Assembly: GCF_030055435.1 (NCBI RefSeq)
Contig: NZ_JASFYG010000006.1
Span: forward strand, 1-64,000
Direction of reading: 5' to 3'
DNA from: Methanothermobacter sp.
Lineage (GTDB): Archaea > Methanobacteriota > Methanobacteria > Methanobacteriales > Methanothermobacteraceae
DNA length: 64,000 nucleotides
Shown here: positions 42,897-52,527 of the stretch, in pieces
Numbering within the stretch: the first letter of the stretch is position 1
How the letters are laid out: the number at the start of each line of letters is the position of its first letter
Position numbers and translations under genes: made by a program
Notes under the pieces: generated by a model
What the model saw: only the letters and a program-made list of their open reading frames with translations
Told to the model about the DNA's origin: nothing
The model's database searches: none

Positions 42897-43544
42897 TTAA
42901 ACAGGCGTTCCATATGCAGGGTAGCTAAACTTCTCTTCCCACATGTATCCACAGTTCCTGCATTCGAAGTAATCGAGATATTTGCCCTCCCTTTCCAAGT
43001 ATATCTCATCAGTGACAATATTATTAAAGGAACCACAATAGGGGCAGCTTACCTTCTCTCCCTCGGGTAAAACAAGTGGAAACTTTCTATCCTTAGTTGA
43101 TTTATCGGTAGATTTGGATTCATATTCATATAGTGATTTATCTGCATCTATAACTTTAGCTTCATATTTTACTATTTCATGGCCGGGATCATCAAGATAG
43201 AGCTCGAATGTTGATTTAGCTCCAGGAGCAAGATTAGTATCGTTAGCATAGGTGTAATCTTCTGCTACGAGTTCCCCATTTTTATCGTATCCTCTTACAA
43301 GAATTTTGACATAGGCCACGCCAAAATCATTTTTGTTTTTTACCGTACCGTTAATATAATAGTATCCATATTGAAAGCTACCAGTTGAATTTACTATTAC
43401 AACATTTTTTGCTTCAGGATGTGTTTCCTGTGTTTCATTAATGGTTTCAGTAGGTTCTTCAGAAGTACAACCAGAAACCATAACTACCATACAAATTAAA
43501 CCCAAAGTTAGAAAACCCAAATATTTTGTTTTTATAGACTTCAT
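42897..43544 (-). CDS. FxLYD lipoprotein with C-terminal zinc ribbon
   Basis: 215 residues. Signal peptide with lipobox VSGC (Cys about 26), an FxLYD beta domain (INGTVKNKNDFGVAYVKILV; LAPGAKSTFELYL), then a C-terminal zinc ribbon CPYC and CRNC about 35 residues apart. A zinc ribbon on an exported lipoprotein is unusual. GAGGTATTCC precedes the ATG. The 258-bp gap to 42638 is AT-rich with no gene. Confidence 0.7.
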   Translation of the reverse strand: MKSIKTKYLGFLTLGLICMVVMVSGCTSEEPTETINETQETHPEAKNVVIVNSTGSFQYGYYYINGTVKNKNDFGVAYVKILVRGYDKNGELVAEDYTYANDTNLAPGAKSTFELYLDDPGHEIVKYEAKVIDADKSLYEYESKSTDKSTKDRKFPLVLPEGEKVSCPYCGSFNNIVTDEIYLEREGKYLDYFECRNCGYMWEEKFSYPAYGTPV

Positions 43545-43822
43545 GGAATACCTCTAAAAAGTTATATGGTTTATGTTTACTTATTTATGATATCAAAATC
43601 ATTTAAATATTTAATCAAAGTTTTTGGTGTCATAGTTAATAACATACAGCTAAGCATCGATAATTATGAAAGTAGCTGACCACAGGTTGCACAATCATAA
43701 TTAACGAATCAGCCTAAATTTCAGATTGCTAGAAAAGCGATTCGTGTTGTTTCCTGAAACCCAAATAGTTTTTATAGAAATGGCAGGAATATAGTAATGT
43801 ATCTCAGGGGGTGATCGGAGGA

Positions 43823-43864
43823 TTGAGTTTATTTCTGTTATTCTTCAGGGGAATGGTTATTTAA
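43823..43864 (+). CDS. Possible 13-residue leader peptide
   Basis: TTG AGT TTA ... TAA encodes MSLFLLFFRGMVI and is preceded by GGGGGTGATC, almost the ideal complement of the 16S rRNA tail, plus a TATA box TTTTTATAG (about 43771-43779). Too short to judge; may be chance. The rest of the 380-bp gap 43545-43926 shows nothing else. Confidence 0.15.
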   Translation: MSLFLLFFRGMVI

Positions 43865-43926
43865 TAAATATGAAATCGGACATGATTATTTAAGTCGTAT
43901 GGATAGAATAAGGGGAGGTCAATGCT

Positions 43927-44484
43927 TTGAGCAGGATAATGAACTTTTCCAGGGACCTTGTAGGGGTTCTGGCATCGCCTGAGGAGACGTTAAGCAGGGT
44001 AAGGGAGCTTGGAGTTGAAAACCAGGGCCTTTACCTTTACGTGTTCTTCTCGGCCTTTCTTGGGTACATGATGGGTGGGTTAATTTCTGCTATAACGGGC
44101 GCCGGTATAATGGTACCCGTCCTATTGGCGCTGGTTGGACTCGTTGTGTCCTTCATAAAACTGATAGTATGGGCTATCATATCACATATAATCGCTACCG
44201 TGGTATTTGAGGGTAAGGGGACATTCGCAGGCACCCTGAAGATGATGGGATTCTCAGCGGCGCCCTTTGTGGTGGGAATATTCGCTCTCCTGACAATGAC
44301 ACTTCTCGGGACATTCTTCACATCATCAATGCTATTTGTGGTGATGTACATCTGGACGGTAATGATTGCCGCCGCTGCAGTGGCTGCTGAACATGAAATG
44401 GGCTATGGAAAGGCGTTTCTATCAGTGTTCGCACTTCCAGCCATTATAATAACACTTCTTATGATGCTTGCGGGGGCATTATGA
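43927..44484 (+). CDS. Yip1-family membrane protein
   Basis: 185 residues with five predicted membrane helices after an N-terminal amphipathic part (FSRDLVGVLASPEETLSRV), the layout of prokaryotic Yip1-domain proteins. The TTG start follows GGAGGTC by 6 nt. It overlaps the next gene (ATGATG/TGA), so they form an operon. Role unknown; Yip1 proteins are often linked to membrane organisation. Confidence 0.8.
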   Translation: MSRIMNFSRDLVGVLASPEETLSRVRELGVENQGLYLYVFFSAFLGYMMGGLISAITGAGIMVPVLLALVGLVVSFIKLIVWAIISHIIATVVFEGKGTFAGTLKMMGFSAAPFVVGIFALLTMTLLGTFFTSSMLFVVMYIWTVMIAAAAVAAEHEMGYGKAFLSVFALPAIIITLLMMLAGAL

Positions 44485-45308
44485 TGGATAGAACTGACAT
44501 TGCAGGGGCCATAATCCTCATAGTGCTAATTGGAGGGTTCATTGTGGCATCAACAGCCTCTCTTCTACCCAAAACCTGGGAGGAGTCCACTGTATCTGAA
44601 AACTTCACCCTGAACTCTGCAGAGGTCTCTGGTGTTAAGTATGTAAATGTGAACATGGAATCAAATACAAGCGGGGCCTACATTGGATTTGCTGATAATG
44701 CAGATAGCGTTTACATGATCTCAACAAAAACCGGCCCTGGAGATGCGAAGCCAGAGGTTAACTATACCGTTGATGGCGAGACACTGAACCTCAACGTTAA
44801 GATGGATGCAGGTGATGCAAGGATACTCCTATCAAACAGGTACACCTACAATATAACCCTCAGGAGCAAGCTTGGAGGCGTTACACTGGTTCTTGCAAAT
44901 AACTCAAGGGTGGACACCATCAATTCAACCATCCAGTACGTCGGCGGCGGCACAGTAATCCTGGGGAATACAAGCTTCCGGAACGCCTCACTCAATGTGA
45001 ATACTGGTGGATTCTACATAGCAGACCTTGCAGAGGGTGTGAGACCCACAGGTAATATGAGCACCCAGGTCACGGTGGGGGGAACATCAGTAGCCTTGTT
45101 TCCGGCATACGCCACCAGAATCACCGGATCCGTGGATTACGGAGGGATAGGTTTCGAACCACAGGGATTCAATGTTTTGAGAAATTCAACCGGTTACCTT
45201 GAAATGGAAACACCATCCTATGGAAGTTCAGCAGGACTTCAGATAATAAACAGGGTCGGACTTGGAGGCATCAACGTGGGTGTATTCAGGATGCCTGTCA
45301 CGCCCTGA
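44481..45308 (+). CDS. Membrane-anchored beta-repeat protein (DUF4097-like)
   Basis: 275 residues. One N-terminal membrane helix (about 8-28) is followed by a repetitive beta domain of the toast-rack/DUF4097 kind, with Asn/Thr/Gly-rich strands ([29 protein letters not shown]). Probably exposed outside the cell and partnered with the Yip1-like protein encoded just upstream. Its 3' end overlaps by about 10 bp the reading frame of the radical SAM pseudogene on the other strand. Confidence 0.72.
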   Translation: MMDRTDIAGAIILIVLIGGFIVASTASLLPKTWEESTVSENFTLNSAEVSGVKYVNVNMESNTSGAYIGFADNADSVYMISTKTGPGDAKPEVNYTVDGETLNLNVKMDAGDARILLSNRYTYNITLRSKLGGVTLVLANNSRVDTINSTIQYVGGGTVILGNTSFRNASLNVNTGGFYIADLAEGVRPTGNMSTQVTVGGTSVALFPAYATRITGSVDYGGIGFEPQGFNVLRNSTGYLEMETPSYGSSAGLQIINRVGLGGINVGVFRMPVTP

Positions 45309-46722
45309 AACTTTTCACGCCTTTAATTTTTTTTCTCAGGGGGATCTTAGGCTCAATGTATGTCCTGTACAGTGTTTCAAAGAATACACGTATCATGTAT
45401 GTGTGCTTAAGGAGATATGAGGGCCTTGAATAGAATTTGAGGTATGCCTTAACGAGTTTTCTCTGGATAACTTCACGGCTCAGTCCAAGTTTTTCGTACT
45501 TTATAACAGGCTGTATAACGGTGTACCGACCCCAGTCCTCCTCTAGGAGGCCCTTACTTTTGAGTTCAGTGTAGATGGGGGTCCCGGGGAATGGTGTCAG
45601 TATGGATTACTGGCTGTAGTCCGGGTTAAGTTTTATTGAAAAGTCGATTGTTCGATCCATCTCGGAGGGCCTCTCACCAGGGTAACGAGAATGAATGATG
45701 TTATAACCTCCAAACCAGCCCTTTTAGCAGCCTTTACCGCGTCCTCTGACTGCTTAACGGTTATGCCCTTTTTCATCATATCAAGGATGCGCTGGCAGCC
45801 TGATTCAACACCATAGTATACTGTGCTCATCCCCGCCTCCCTGAGAGTCCTCAGAAGTGGCTCCTGAACCATATCCACACGTGAGGATGTAACAAAGCTC
45901 ACATCCAGGCCCCTCCTTCTGATCTCCTCTGCTATTTCACGGGCCCTTGGCCGATGCAGCATGAAGGTGTCATCAAGGAAGGCAATTTCATGGAGGCCGT
46001 AGATCTCGGTGAGTTCCTCAACCTCATCCACGAAGTTCCCGGAGCTCCTGAAACGAAACTTTTTACCCATTATAAGTGATGAAGAGCAGTAGCGGCAGGG
46101 ATAAACGCATCCACGGCTTGTTATCATACCCCGCCTCCTGACTGGAGGTTTCATAGTCCCTGAAGTGCACAAGGTGCCTTGCAGGAAAGGGGATGTCGTC
46201 GAGGTTCTCTATGAGCGGCCTTGGAGGTGTGGTTCTGAGCCGCTCATCGGCGCGGTAGCTGATACCCTTAACCCGCTCGAGGACAACCCTGTACCCGCGT
46301 TCCCAGCCCTCTGCGATTTCGACGATGGTTTCCTCACCCTCACCCATAACAACAACATCAAGTTCCCTGCAATCCCTGAGAGTCTCCAGAGGGAGAAAAG
46401 TGGGGGTGGGGGCCACCTATAACCGTAAGGACATCGGGAAGAACTCTCTTTATGGTCTTTATGTACTCAAGGAGGTCTTTATGGTGGCTGTGGTTGCGGT
46501 TATCCCAACAATGAGGGGGTTGAGCTTTTCAACGAGGAGTGCAACACCCTCTGCCCCCATCCTTCTGAGGTCGTCGTCTATTATCTCCACACTGAAGGAG
46601 GCCCTCTCAAGGGCTGCTCCAAGGTACATCAGGTTGAGGGGAGGTAAAACAAATCCAAGCTTATTCTTAACAGCTGTCTGATCCTCAGGGTTTATGAGAA
46701 CAACGTCCAATAAAAACACCAT
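45298..46722 (-). pseudogene. Decayed B12-binding radical SAM protein
   Basis: One ancestral gene of about 470 codons is broken by four frameshifts and one nonsense codon. Segments in order: N-terminal B12-binding part ([21 protein letters not shown]) to about 46480; frameshift; [21 protein letters not shown]; second frameshift in a C-run near 46410; TFLPLETLRDCRELDVVVMGEGEETI; third near 46150; radical SAM core [13 protein letters not shown] with the three cluster cysteines; fourth near 45685 (FIL then [14 protein letters not shown] in another frame); then an in-frame TAA at about 45606 after NPDYSQ; and a tail to 45298 ([20 protein letters not shown]). Original substrate unknown. Confidence 0.85.
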
Positions 46723-46785
46723 CCTTCAATTAAGGCCTCCTACGAGGATGGCTTCTTTAAGTATGCCCTTCAGTCTATTCACCCC

Positions 46786-47355
46786 TCAGGGTTTTAAGCC
46801 GTTCCACAGGATGTCAGCGAATTTTTGGGGGAGCCTGGTTTCATGGCATCTGAAGTGTGAACTGAGGCTTGCATGTGAGATGTAACCTATTATAAGTTCT
46901 GCGGCGACTCCTGGATCCACATCCTTTATCTTTCCTTTTTCTGCCATTTCGCTGAGATAATTCTCAAGTGCAGTGTATATCATCTCCCCTGTTGAATCTG
47001 GAAGTTCCCATTCCTCAAATCCGTGTTCCTCAAGTTCTCTCTCAGCCAGCATCACAAAGAGGAGGTCCATCTTCTCTTTAACAATGACCTCTGTGAGCCC
47101 TGAGATAACATCATAGATGACCTCCTGGGGCTCCCTGTCTGCATTAAGTACATCCTCGAGTAGTGAAGACACCCGTCTTCTGCTTGTATCCATTATCCTT
47201 TTCAGTAGATTTTTCTTGGATCCGAACTTTCTAAAGAGTGTTACCTCGCTGACACCGGCTTCAGCAGCTATCTCCCCTGTTGTGGCTCCCCGGTAACCCT
47301 TTCTTATGAATAGGCTCCTTGCAGCTTCCAGTATCCTATCCTCTGTGGAGACCAT
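46786..47355 (-). CDS. TetR-family transcriptional regulator
   Basis: 189 residues. N-terminal TetR helix-turn-helix (ILEAARSLFIRKGYRGATTGEIAAEAGVSEVTLFRKFGSK) and a variable C-terminal ligand domain. ATG 47355 is chosen by family pattern, with GTGATATC just before it; the longer frame to 47385 would include operator sequence. It probably represses itself through the palindrome at 47368 and possibly the divergent gene at 47452. Confidence 0.9.
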   Translation of the reverse strand: MVSTEDRILEAARSLFIRKGYRGATTGEIAAEAGVSEVTLFRKFGSKKNLLKRIMDTSRRRVSSLLEDVLNADREPQEVIYDVISGLTEVIVKEKMDLLFVMLAERELEEHGFEEWELPDSTGEMIYTALENYLSEMAEKGKIKDVDPGVAAELIIGYISHASLSSHFRCHETRLPQKFADILWNGLKP

Positions 47356-47367
47356 GATATCACTTAT

Positions 47368-47379
47368 GTAAGTACTTAC
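47368..47379. promoter_or_regulatory. Putative TetR operator
   Basis: Perfect 12-bp palindrome GTAAGTACTTAC between the TetR TATA box (TTTATATAA, about 47389-47397, minus strand) and its start codon, at the expected transcription start. Typical geometry for autorepression. Confidence 0.6.
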
Positions 47380-47451
47380 TAACACACCTTATATAAACTT
47401 ATCCCGATAAGCGGGTTAATGTTATATAAAACAACCAGCACAGATTAAACC

Positions 47452-47784
47452 ATGGAAATAACCGAGGACGATGTTATCCAGTCCCTGGGTATCTTCACAG
47501 CTGTCCCTGTAATTCTGCTTAAGCGCTGGGCCGGAAGGGGCACCAACCTCGCGGCAAAATTCAGGTCCCAGATAATGAGCCAGTACTCTGACCTGTCCCT
47601 GAGGGACCAGAAGCGGGTTAAAAGAGTACTTGAAATGGACGTATCAGAGATTCAGGATATACTTAAGAGGGCCTACATGAGAACAGGTAAGAAACAGCTC
47701 AAGATACTTGCAGATCCCTCAAGCAGAAGATTCATAGAGGTAAACCTCCGGGAGGTCAGGAGTATACTCGATGGCATCCTCTGA
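47452..47784 (+). CDS. Conserved hypothetical helical protein
   Basis: 110 residues, basic, all-helical, no membrane segment or cysteine. TATA box TTATATAAA (about 47424-47432) lies 25 bp before the ATG and no Shine-Dalgarno is present, so it is probably leaderless. Divergent from tetR and within reach of its operator. Family not recognised. Confidence 0.68.
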   Translation: MEITEDDVIQSLGIFTAVPVILLKRWAGRGTNLAAKFRSQIMSQYSDLSLRDQKRVKRVLEMDVSEIQDILKRAYMRTGKKQLKILADPSSRRFIEVNLREVRSILDGIL

Positions 47785-47864
47785 GGGCGCACCCTCCTTA
47801 CTTCCTTAAAGGACTCCAGGCATTGGACCCCAGTACGCAGTATCTTTTCTTCCTCTTTGCATGA

Positions 47865-48875
47865 TCAGGACCGTAGCCTTTCACCATACATGCGCTCATA
47901 GTACCTGAGGTACTCCCCGCTCTTGATGTTCTCCCACCACTCTCTGTTTTCAATGTACCACTGGATAGTCTCCCTTATACCCTCCTCGAAGGAATAGGTG
48001 GGCCTCCAGCCAAGTTCATCCATTATCTTACTTGCGTCTATGGCATATCTCCTGTCATGTCCTGGTCTGTCATCAACGAATTTTATGAGTGACTCATCCT
48101 TCCCGAGCTCCCTGATGATGAGTTCTACGATCTCAATGTTCCGCCTCTCATTGTTGCCACCTATATTGTAGACCTCACCGATACGGCCATGGTGGAGTAC
48201 CAGGTCTATGGCCCTGCAGTGGTCATACACGTGTATCCAGTCCCTAACATTCATGCCATCACCGTATACAGGGAGCGGCTTCTCCTCGAGGGCGTTGGTT
48301 ATCATGAGGGGTATGAGCTTCTCAGGGAACTGGTAGGGGCCGTAGTTATTGGAGCAGCGGGTTATGTTGACCGGCAAACCATAGGTACGGTTGTATGCCC
48401 TGACAATGAGGTCTGCAGAGGCCTTGCTGGCAGAGTAGGGGCTGTTGGGTGCAAGGGGAGTATCCTCTGTGAAGTAACCCTCCTCTGCGGAGCCGTAGAC
48501 CTCATCTGTTGAGATCTGTATGAACCTCTCAACGCCGTGCCTCCTTGAGGCCTCCAGAAGTGTCTGGGTACCCATGACATTTGTCCTTATGAATATGCTG
48601 GGGTCCTCGATACTCCGATCAACGTGGGATTCCGCCGCAAAGTTCACAACAGCGTCAGAGTCTGCTATGAGGCGGTTAACGAGTTGTTTGTCGGTTATGC
48701 TGCCCTTAACAAATGTGTAACGCGGGTCATCCTCCACGCCGGCGAGGTTTTCAAGGTTCCCGCAGTAGGTAAGGGCGTCAAGGTTGATTATCTCATAGCT
48801 GTGGTTCTCAAGCATGTACCTTATGAAGTTGCTACCTATGAAGCCGGCTCCACCGGTTACAAGAATCCTTTCCAT
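47865..48875 (-). CDS. rfbB: dTDP-glucose 4,6-dehydratase
   Basis: 336 residues. Second step of dTDP-L-rhamnose synthesis. NAD-binding GGAGFIGSNF at residue 7, STDEVYGS and the YSASK catalytic Tyr/Lys pair are present. GAGGAGATTT precedes ATG 48875, 10 bp after rfbC. Last gene of the six-gene minus-strand operon that starts at 52084. Confidence 0.96.
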   Translation of the reverse strand: MERILVTGGAGFIGSNFIRYMLENHSYEIINLDALTYCGNLENLAGVEDDPRYTFVKGSITDKQLVNRLIADSDAVVNFAAESHVDRSIEDPSIFIRTNVMGTQTLLEASRRHGVERFIQISTDEVYGSAEEGYFTEDTPLAPNSPYSASKASADLIVRAYNRTYGLPVNITRCSNNYGPYQFPEKLIPLMITNALEEKPLPVYGDGMNVRDWIHVYDHCRAIDLVLHHGRIGEVYNIGGNNERRNIEIVELIIRELGKDESLIKFVDDRPGHDRRYAIDASKIMDELGWRPTYSFEEGIRETIQWYIENREWWENIKSGEYLRYYERMYGERLRS

Positions 48876-48885
48876 TCAAATCTCC

Positions 48886-49443
48886 TCAGAGGTAAACTGG
48901 CCTCTCCTTCAGGGGCTTCCAGTTTCTGTCCTTATCTGAAATTATGAGTTCATCCACCATTTCCAGGGGCCACTCTATCCCGATGTCGGGGTCGTCCCAG
49001 GGTATGCCAGAGTCATATTCAGGGAGGTAAAGTTCCGTGCACTTGTAGTTGACTATGCACTCATCTGCGAGGGCCAGAAATCCATGCGCAAATCCCTCTG
49101 GAATGAAGAATTCCCTCCGATTCTCCTCTGAAAGGAAGACACCCACCCATTCACCGTAGGTCTCTGAGTCCCTCCGGAGGTCCACCGCAACATCAAAGAT
49201 CTCACCCTTCACAACCCTTATGAGTTTTCCCTGGGGCTTTTTTGTCTGGAAGTGAAGGCCCCTGAGAACGCCCCTCCTGGACATGGACTCATTGTCCTGG
49301 AGAAAGGTTATATCAAGCCCATGGTCCCTGAATAATGCCTGGTTGAAGGTCTCCATGAAGTATCCCCGTTCATCTTCGTAAACCTCAGGTTCTATGATGA
49401 CTGCACCATCGACTCTGGTCTTCTGGAATTTGAATTCACCCAT
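48886..49443 (-). CDS. rfbC: dTDP-4-dehydrorhamnose 3,5-epimerase
   Basis: 185 residues, cupin fold. Conserved blocks [23 protein letters not shown] (catalytic His) and [11 protein letters not shown] are visible. Third step of dTDP-rhamnose synthesis. Its ATG overlaps the end of rfbA by 8 bp. Confidence 0.96.
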   Translation of the reverse strand: MGEFKFQKTRVDGAVIIEPEVYEDERGYFMETFNQALFRDHGLDITFLQDNESMSRRGVLRGLHFQTKKPQGKLIRVVKGEIFDVAVDLRRDSETYGEWVGVFLSEENRREFFIPEGFAHGFLALADECIVNYKCTELYLPEYDSGIPWDDPDIGIEWPLEMVDELIISDKDRNWKPLKERPVYL

Positions 49444-50314
49444 GGAAGTTTCCCTCCGCTAGGTCCTTCAGGTATCTGCCGTATTCTGTCTTCTCAAGTT
49501 TTTCTGCCATTTCAAGGAGATCTTCCCTTGTGATCCACCCGTTGTTATAGGCTATCTCCTCAAGGCATGCGATGTAGAATCCCTGCCTCTTCTGTATGGT
49601 CTCTATGAAACTGCTTGCCTCAAGTAGTCCATCATGGGTACCTGTGTCAAGCCAGGCCATACCACGGCCCATGAGCTCCACCCTGAGCTTCTTCATCTTC
49701 AGGTACTCCTCATTGACGGAGGTTATCTCAAGTTCACCCCTCTCAGATGGCTCTATTCTCTCGGCAATTTCAACAACCTGGTTGTCATAGAAGTAGAGGC
49801 CAGGAACGACGTAATTGGATTTGGGTCTTTCAGGTTTTTCCTCTATTGATATAACCCTGCCTTCACTGTCGAATTCAACAACACCGAATGGTCGGGGGTC
49901 CTTTACATAGTAGCCGAATATAACAGCACCCTCCTTGATGGATGCGGCCCTCTGGAGTATTTCACTGAACCTGTGCCCGTAGAATACGTTATCGCCCAGG
50001 ACCAGTGCCACCCTGGAGTCTCCAATGAAATTCTTCCCCACAATGAATGCATCGGCAATACCACGGGGTTCCTCCTGCACCTCATAGGAGAACCTGACAC
50101 CGAACTGTGAACCATCCCCCAGCAGGTCCCTGTAGAGTGGAAGGTCCCTTGGTGTTGATATCACCAGTATATCCCTTATACCTGCGAGCATCAGCACAGA
50201 TAGCGGGTAGTATATCATGGGCTTATCATATATGGGGAGGAGCTGCTTTGAAACAGCCCTTGTTATTGGGTAAAGGCGGGTTCCTGAACCTCCTGCAAGC
50301 ACTATACCCTTCAT
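49436..50314 (-). CDS. rfbA: Glucose-1-phosphate thymidylyltransferase
   Basis: 292 residues. Makes dTDP-glucose from glucose-1-phosphate and dTTP. Starts [18 protein letters not shown], with the G-x-G-T-R signature and catalytic [25 protein letters not shown] and the C-terminal GLLEAS/QKRQG blocks fit RmlA. AGGAGGTTC precedes the ATG. The sugar may feed rhamnose-type units of surface glycans in this methanogen. Confidence 0.96.
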   Translation of the reverse strand: MKGIVLAGGSGTRLYPITRAVSKQLLPIYDKPMIYYPLSVLMLAGIRDILVISTPRDLPLYRDLLGDGSQFGVRFSYEVQEEPRGIADAFIVGKNFIGDSRVALVLGDNVFYGHRFSEILQRAASIKEGAVIFGYYVKDPRPFGVVEFDSEGRVISIEEKPERPKSNYVVPGLYFYDNQVVEIAERIEPSERGELEITSVNEEYLKMKKLRVELMGRGMAWLDTGTHDGLLEASSFIETIQKRQGFYIACLEEIAYNNGWITREDLLEMAEKLEKTEYGRYLKDLAEGNFHG

Positions 50315-50325
50315 TGTGAACCTCC

Positions 50326-51159
50326 TTATCTCATTTCTTCAAGGTAATCCTTAAGGGCTTCCCTGTAGCTTCTTAGGGGTCTGAAGCCCTCCATGATCCA
50401 GTTGTAATTTTTCAGGACAGAAAATGATGGCCTGCGGGCGGGTCTCGGGAATTCATGGCTCCTTACAGGTTTCAGTTTAACATCCATCTGCAATGTACTG
50501 AATATTTCCCTGGCAAATTCATACCATGAGCAGTGGCCAGAGTTTGTTATGTGGTAAACACCATATGCGGGCCTTTCAATAAGCTTCCCGATTGCACCTG
50601 CAAGGTCACGGGTGTATGTTGGAGATCCGTACTGGTCATCCACAACACTTATCTCATGTCCCCTCTCTGCCAGTTCCACCATGGTCCTCACGAAGTTCCT
50701 CCCGTTCCTGCCAAAGAGCCAGGAGGTCCTTACTATGTAGAATTTATCTGTCAGATCCCGCACAGCAACCTCGCCCAGGTACTTGGTTTTACCATAGAAA
50801 TTTAGGGGATCAGGTTCATCAAATTCAAAGTATTCATCACCCTTCCTGCCATTGAAGACATAATCGGTGGATATGTAAACCATACTGGCACCTGTCTGTG
50901 ACGCGGCAGCCGCAACGTTCCTGGTCCCGAGCACATTCACCTGATAGGCGGTTTCACGCTCTGACTCTGCACAGTCAACGTCTGTGAATGCAGCCGCATG
51001 TATAATGGTATCAGGCTGCGTTTCGGCTGTAAGCTCCATGAACCCCTCAAGGTCCCGAATGTCAAGATCTCCTGACGTTAAAACATCATGTTTTTCTTTC
51101 AGGACATCAATGAGGTCAGTTCCAAGCATACCCGAGGCTCCGGTTAAAAGAACCTTCAT
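50326..51159 (-). CDS. rfbD: dTDP-4-dehydrorhamnose reductase
   Basis: 277 residues, short-chain reductase fold. [10 protein letters not shown] at the N-terminus, STDYVFNG and the [10 protein letters not shown] Tyr/Lys pair. Final step giving dTDP-L-rhamnose. GGGTGATTGA sits before ATG 51159 and overlaps the stop of the HAD phosphatase gene. Confidence 0.95.
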   Translation of the reverse strand: MKVLLTGASGMLGTDLIDVLKEKHDVLTSGDLDIRDLEGFMELTAETQPDTIIHAAAFTDVDCAESERETAYQVNVLGTRNVAAAASQTGASMVYISTDYVFNGRKGDEYFEFDEPDPLNFYGKTKYLGEVAVRDLTDKFYIVRTSWLFGRNGRNFVRTMVELAERGHEISVVDDQYGSPTYTRDLAGAIGKLIERPAYGVYHITNSGHCSWYEFAREIFSTLQMDVKLKPVRSHEFPRPARRPSFSVLKNYNWIMEGFRPLRSYREALKDYLEEMR

Positions 51160-51858
51160 TCAATCACCCATAATGCTCACTGCAGCCCCATAACCTGTTA
51201 TCTCAAGGAAGGCATCAACGTCACCGAGACCCTCAAGGACATGGTCGGCGCCTGCGGCCTCCAGTTCATCGACGGTGAAGTCCCCGGTGGCAACCCCCAC
51301 AGTCCTCACCCCAAGTTCTCTTCCGGCTTCAATATCCCGTGGGGTGTCACCTACGGTTATAACATTTTCCCGCCGTATCTGTCCGTAGATGGAGGATGCT
51401 CTTTCAAGGGCAAGCCTCAGTATGGCGGCCCTGCTGCACCCCTCATTGCCAAAGCCCCCGAAATTGAAGTATCCGTCAAATGAGGCCTCATGGAGCTTCA
51501 ACCATGCGACTGGCTCAATGTTTCCGGTCACAACCCCCAGCGGTGTCCCGGCTTCACTTAGCCTTTTAAGTATAAACTCTGCACCATCCAGGGCTCTTAT
51601 GTTATCCCTCTCAAGGTTCAGGCGGTAATTGTATGAGATCCTATCCACTATCCTCAAGAAATCCTCATCGCTGATTTCAAGGCCGTACTTCCATGCTGTC
51701 TGGAATATTATCTCCTTATCGGTCATCCCCTGGATGCTCCCAATGTCTATCTCAACATCAACGTTGAAAAGTTCCCTGAACGCCTGCCTGAAGGAGTAGA
51801 AGTGACAGTGGGATCCAACAAGCAGCGTTTTATCAATATCAAATATGATTGTGTTCAT
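51160..51858 (-). CDS. HAD-superfamily phosphatase
   Basis: 232 residues. Motif I FDIDKTLL (Asp nucleophile), motif II VVTGN and motif III/IV GDTPRDIEAG, with a helical cap between; similar to phosphoglycolate phosphatase-type enzymes. ATG 51858 directly follows the stop of the small gene upstream and starts the family-typical MNTIIFDIDKT. It leads the rhamnose genes, so a sugar-phosphate substrate is possible but unproved. Confidence 0.85.
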   Translation of the reverse strand: MNTIIFDIDKTLLVGSHCHFYSFRQAFRELFNVDVEIDIGSIQGMTDKEIIFQTAWKYGLEISDEDFLRIVDRISYNYRLNLERDNIRALDGAEFILKRLSEAGTPLGVVTGNIEPVAWLKLHEASFDGYFNFGGFGNEGCSRAAILRLALERASSIYGQIRRENVITVGDTPRDIEAGRELGVRTVGVATGDFTVDELEAAGADHVLEGLGDVDAFLEITGYGAAVSIMGD

Positions 51859-51859
51859 C

Positions 51860-52084
51860 TTAGACCTGCCTCTCATACTTTTTCCTGAGGTGTTCAGAAC
51901 TGTACTCATAGTAAACTATGTTTGATTTCAGAAATACCCTCTGGGCGGGGGTGCCATTCCTGAGGTAGGTGACGATTATCTTACGTTCACTTACCCGTAT
52001 TTCAATTGCATTTCCACGGGGACCTGTGGTGTAGGTGTGTTCAGCCCCCAGGATGTCCATTATTCTTATCCAGTCCACTGCCAT
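51860..52084 (-). CDS. Small conserved beta-rich protein
   Basis: 74 residues, basic, with alternating strands (IEIRVSERKIIVTYLRNG) and no membrane segment. First gene of the operon that continues into the HAD phosphatase and rfbDACB. Unknown family. Divergent from the ArsR-type regulator at 52166. Confidence 0.65.
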   Translation of the reverse strand: MAVDWIRIMDILGAEHTYTTGPRGNAIEIRVSERKIIVTYLRNGTPAQRVFLKSNIVYYEYSSEHLRKKYERQV

Positions 52085-52165
52085 GGCCCTTTACCCGCTC
52101 TTTGATTCTGCTTCACCATCATGGTAACGTTATTATTATCTACAGTTTCATCTATAAATTATTCT

Positions 52166-52513
52166 ATGAAGAGGGATGTCTGTGAAATCGATGATGCCAA
52201 TGAGGCCCTTGTGCTCAGGGTGAAGGAGTCGATGCCTGGAGACGATGAAATAAAAAGACTCTGTGACCTCTTCAAAATATTATCAGAGCCCACAAGACTC
52301 AGAATAATCGAGGCACTCAGTGTGGATTCCCTGTGTGTCTGTGAACTTGTATCCCTCCTTGAGATGACCCAGTCAGCGGTTTCCCACCAGCTCAGAATCC
52401 TGAGAAGCGCGGGAATCGTTGACTATGAAAGGGATGGTAAGATGGCACGCTACCACCTCACCGATAGGGGCGTGGCAGATCTCATAGAAAACTGCAGGAG
52501 TAAATGTCTCTAG
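52166..52513 (+). CDS. ArsR/SmtB-family metal sensor (CadC-like)
   Basis: 115 residues. Winged helix with LCDLFKILSEPTRLRIIEALS and recognition helix TQSAVSHQLRILR. Cysteines match the CadC alpha3N metal site: one in the N-terminal arm (RDVCEID) and two in CVCEL on helix alpha3; a C-terminal CRSKC pair adds more thiols. Expected to derepress on Cd, Pb, Zn or similar. ATG 52166 is chosen from the arm's family pattern. The regulated gene is not obvious; a cyclase-like gene follows at 15 bp. Confidence 0.85.
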   Translation: MKRDVCEIDDANEALVLRVKESMPGDDEIKRLCDLFKILSEPTRLRIIEALSVDSLCVCELVSLLEMTQSAVSHQLRILRSAGIVDYERDGKMARYHLTDRGVADLIENCRSKCL

Positions 52514-52527
52514 TAGGGAGTTATATC

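Noticed and set aside
43823-43864. Confident small gene
   Set aside because: Thirteen codons with a good ribosome site could arise by chance; kept only as a low-confidence feature.
45633-46416. Two or three separate short radical SAM genes
   Set aside because: The segments continue one another in family order with frameshifts between, so they are parts of one broken gene.
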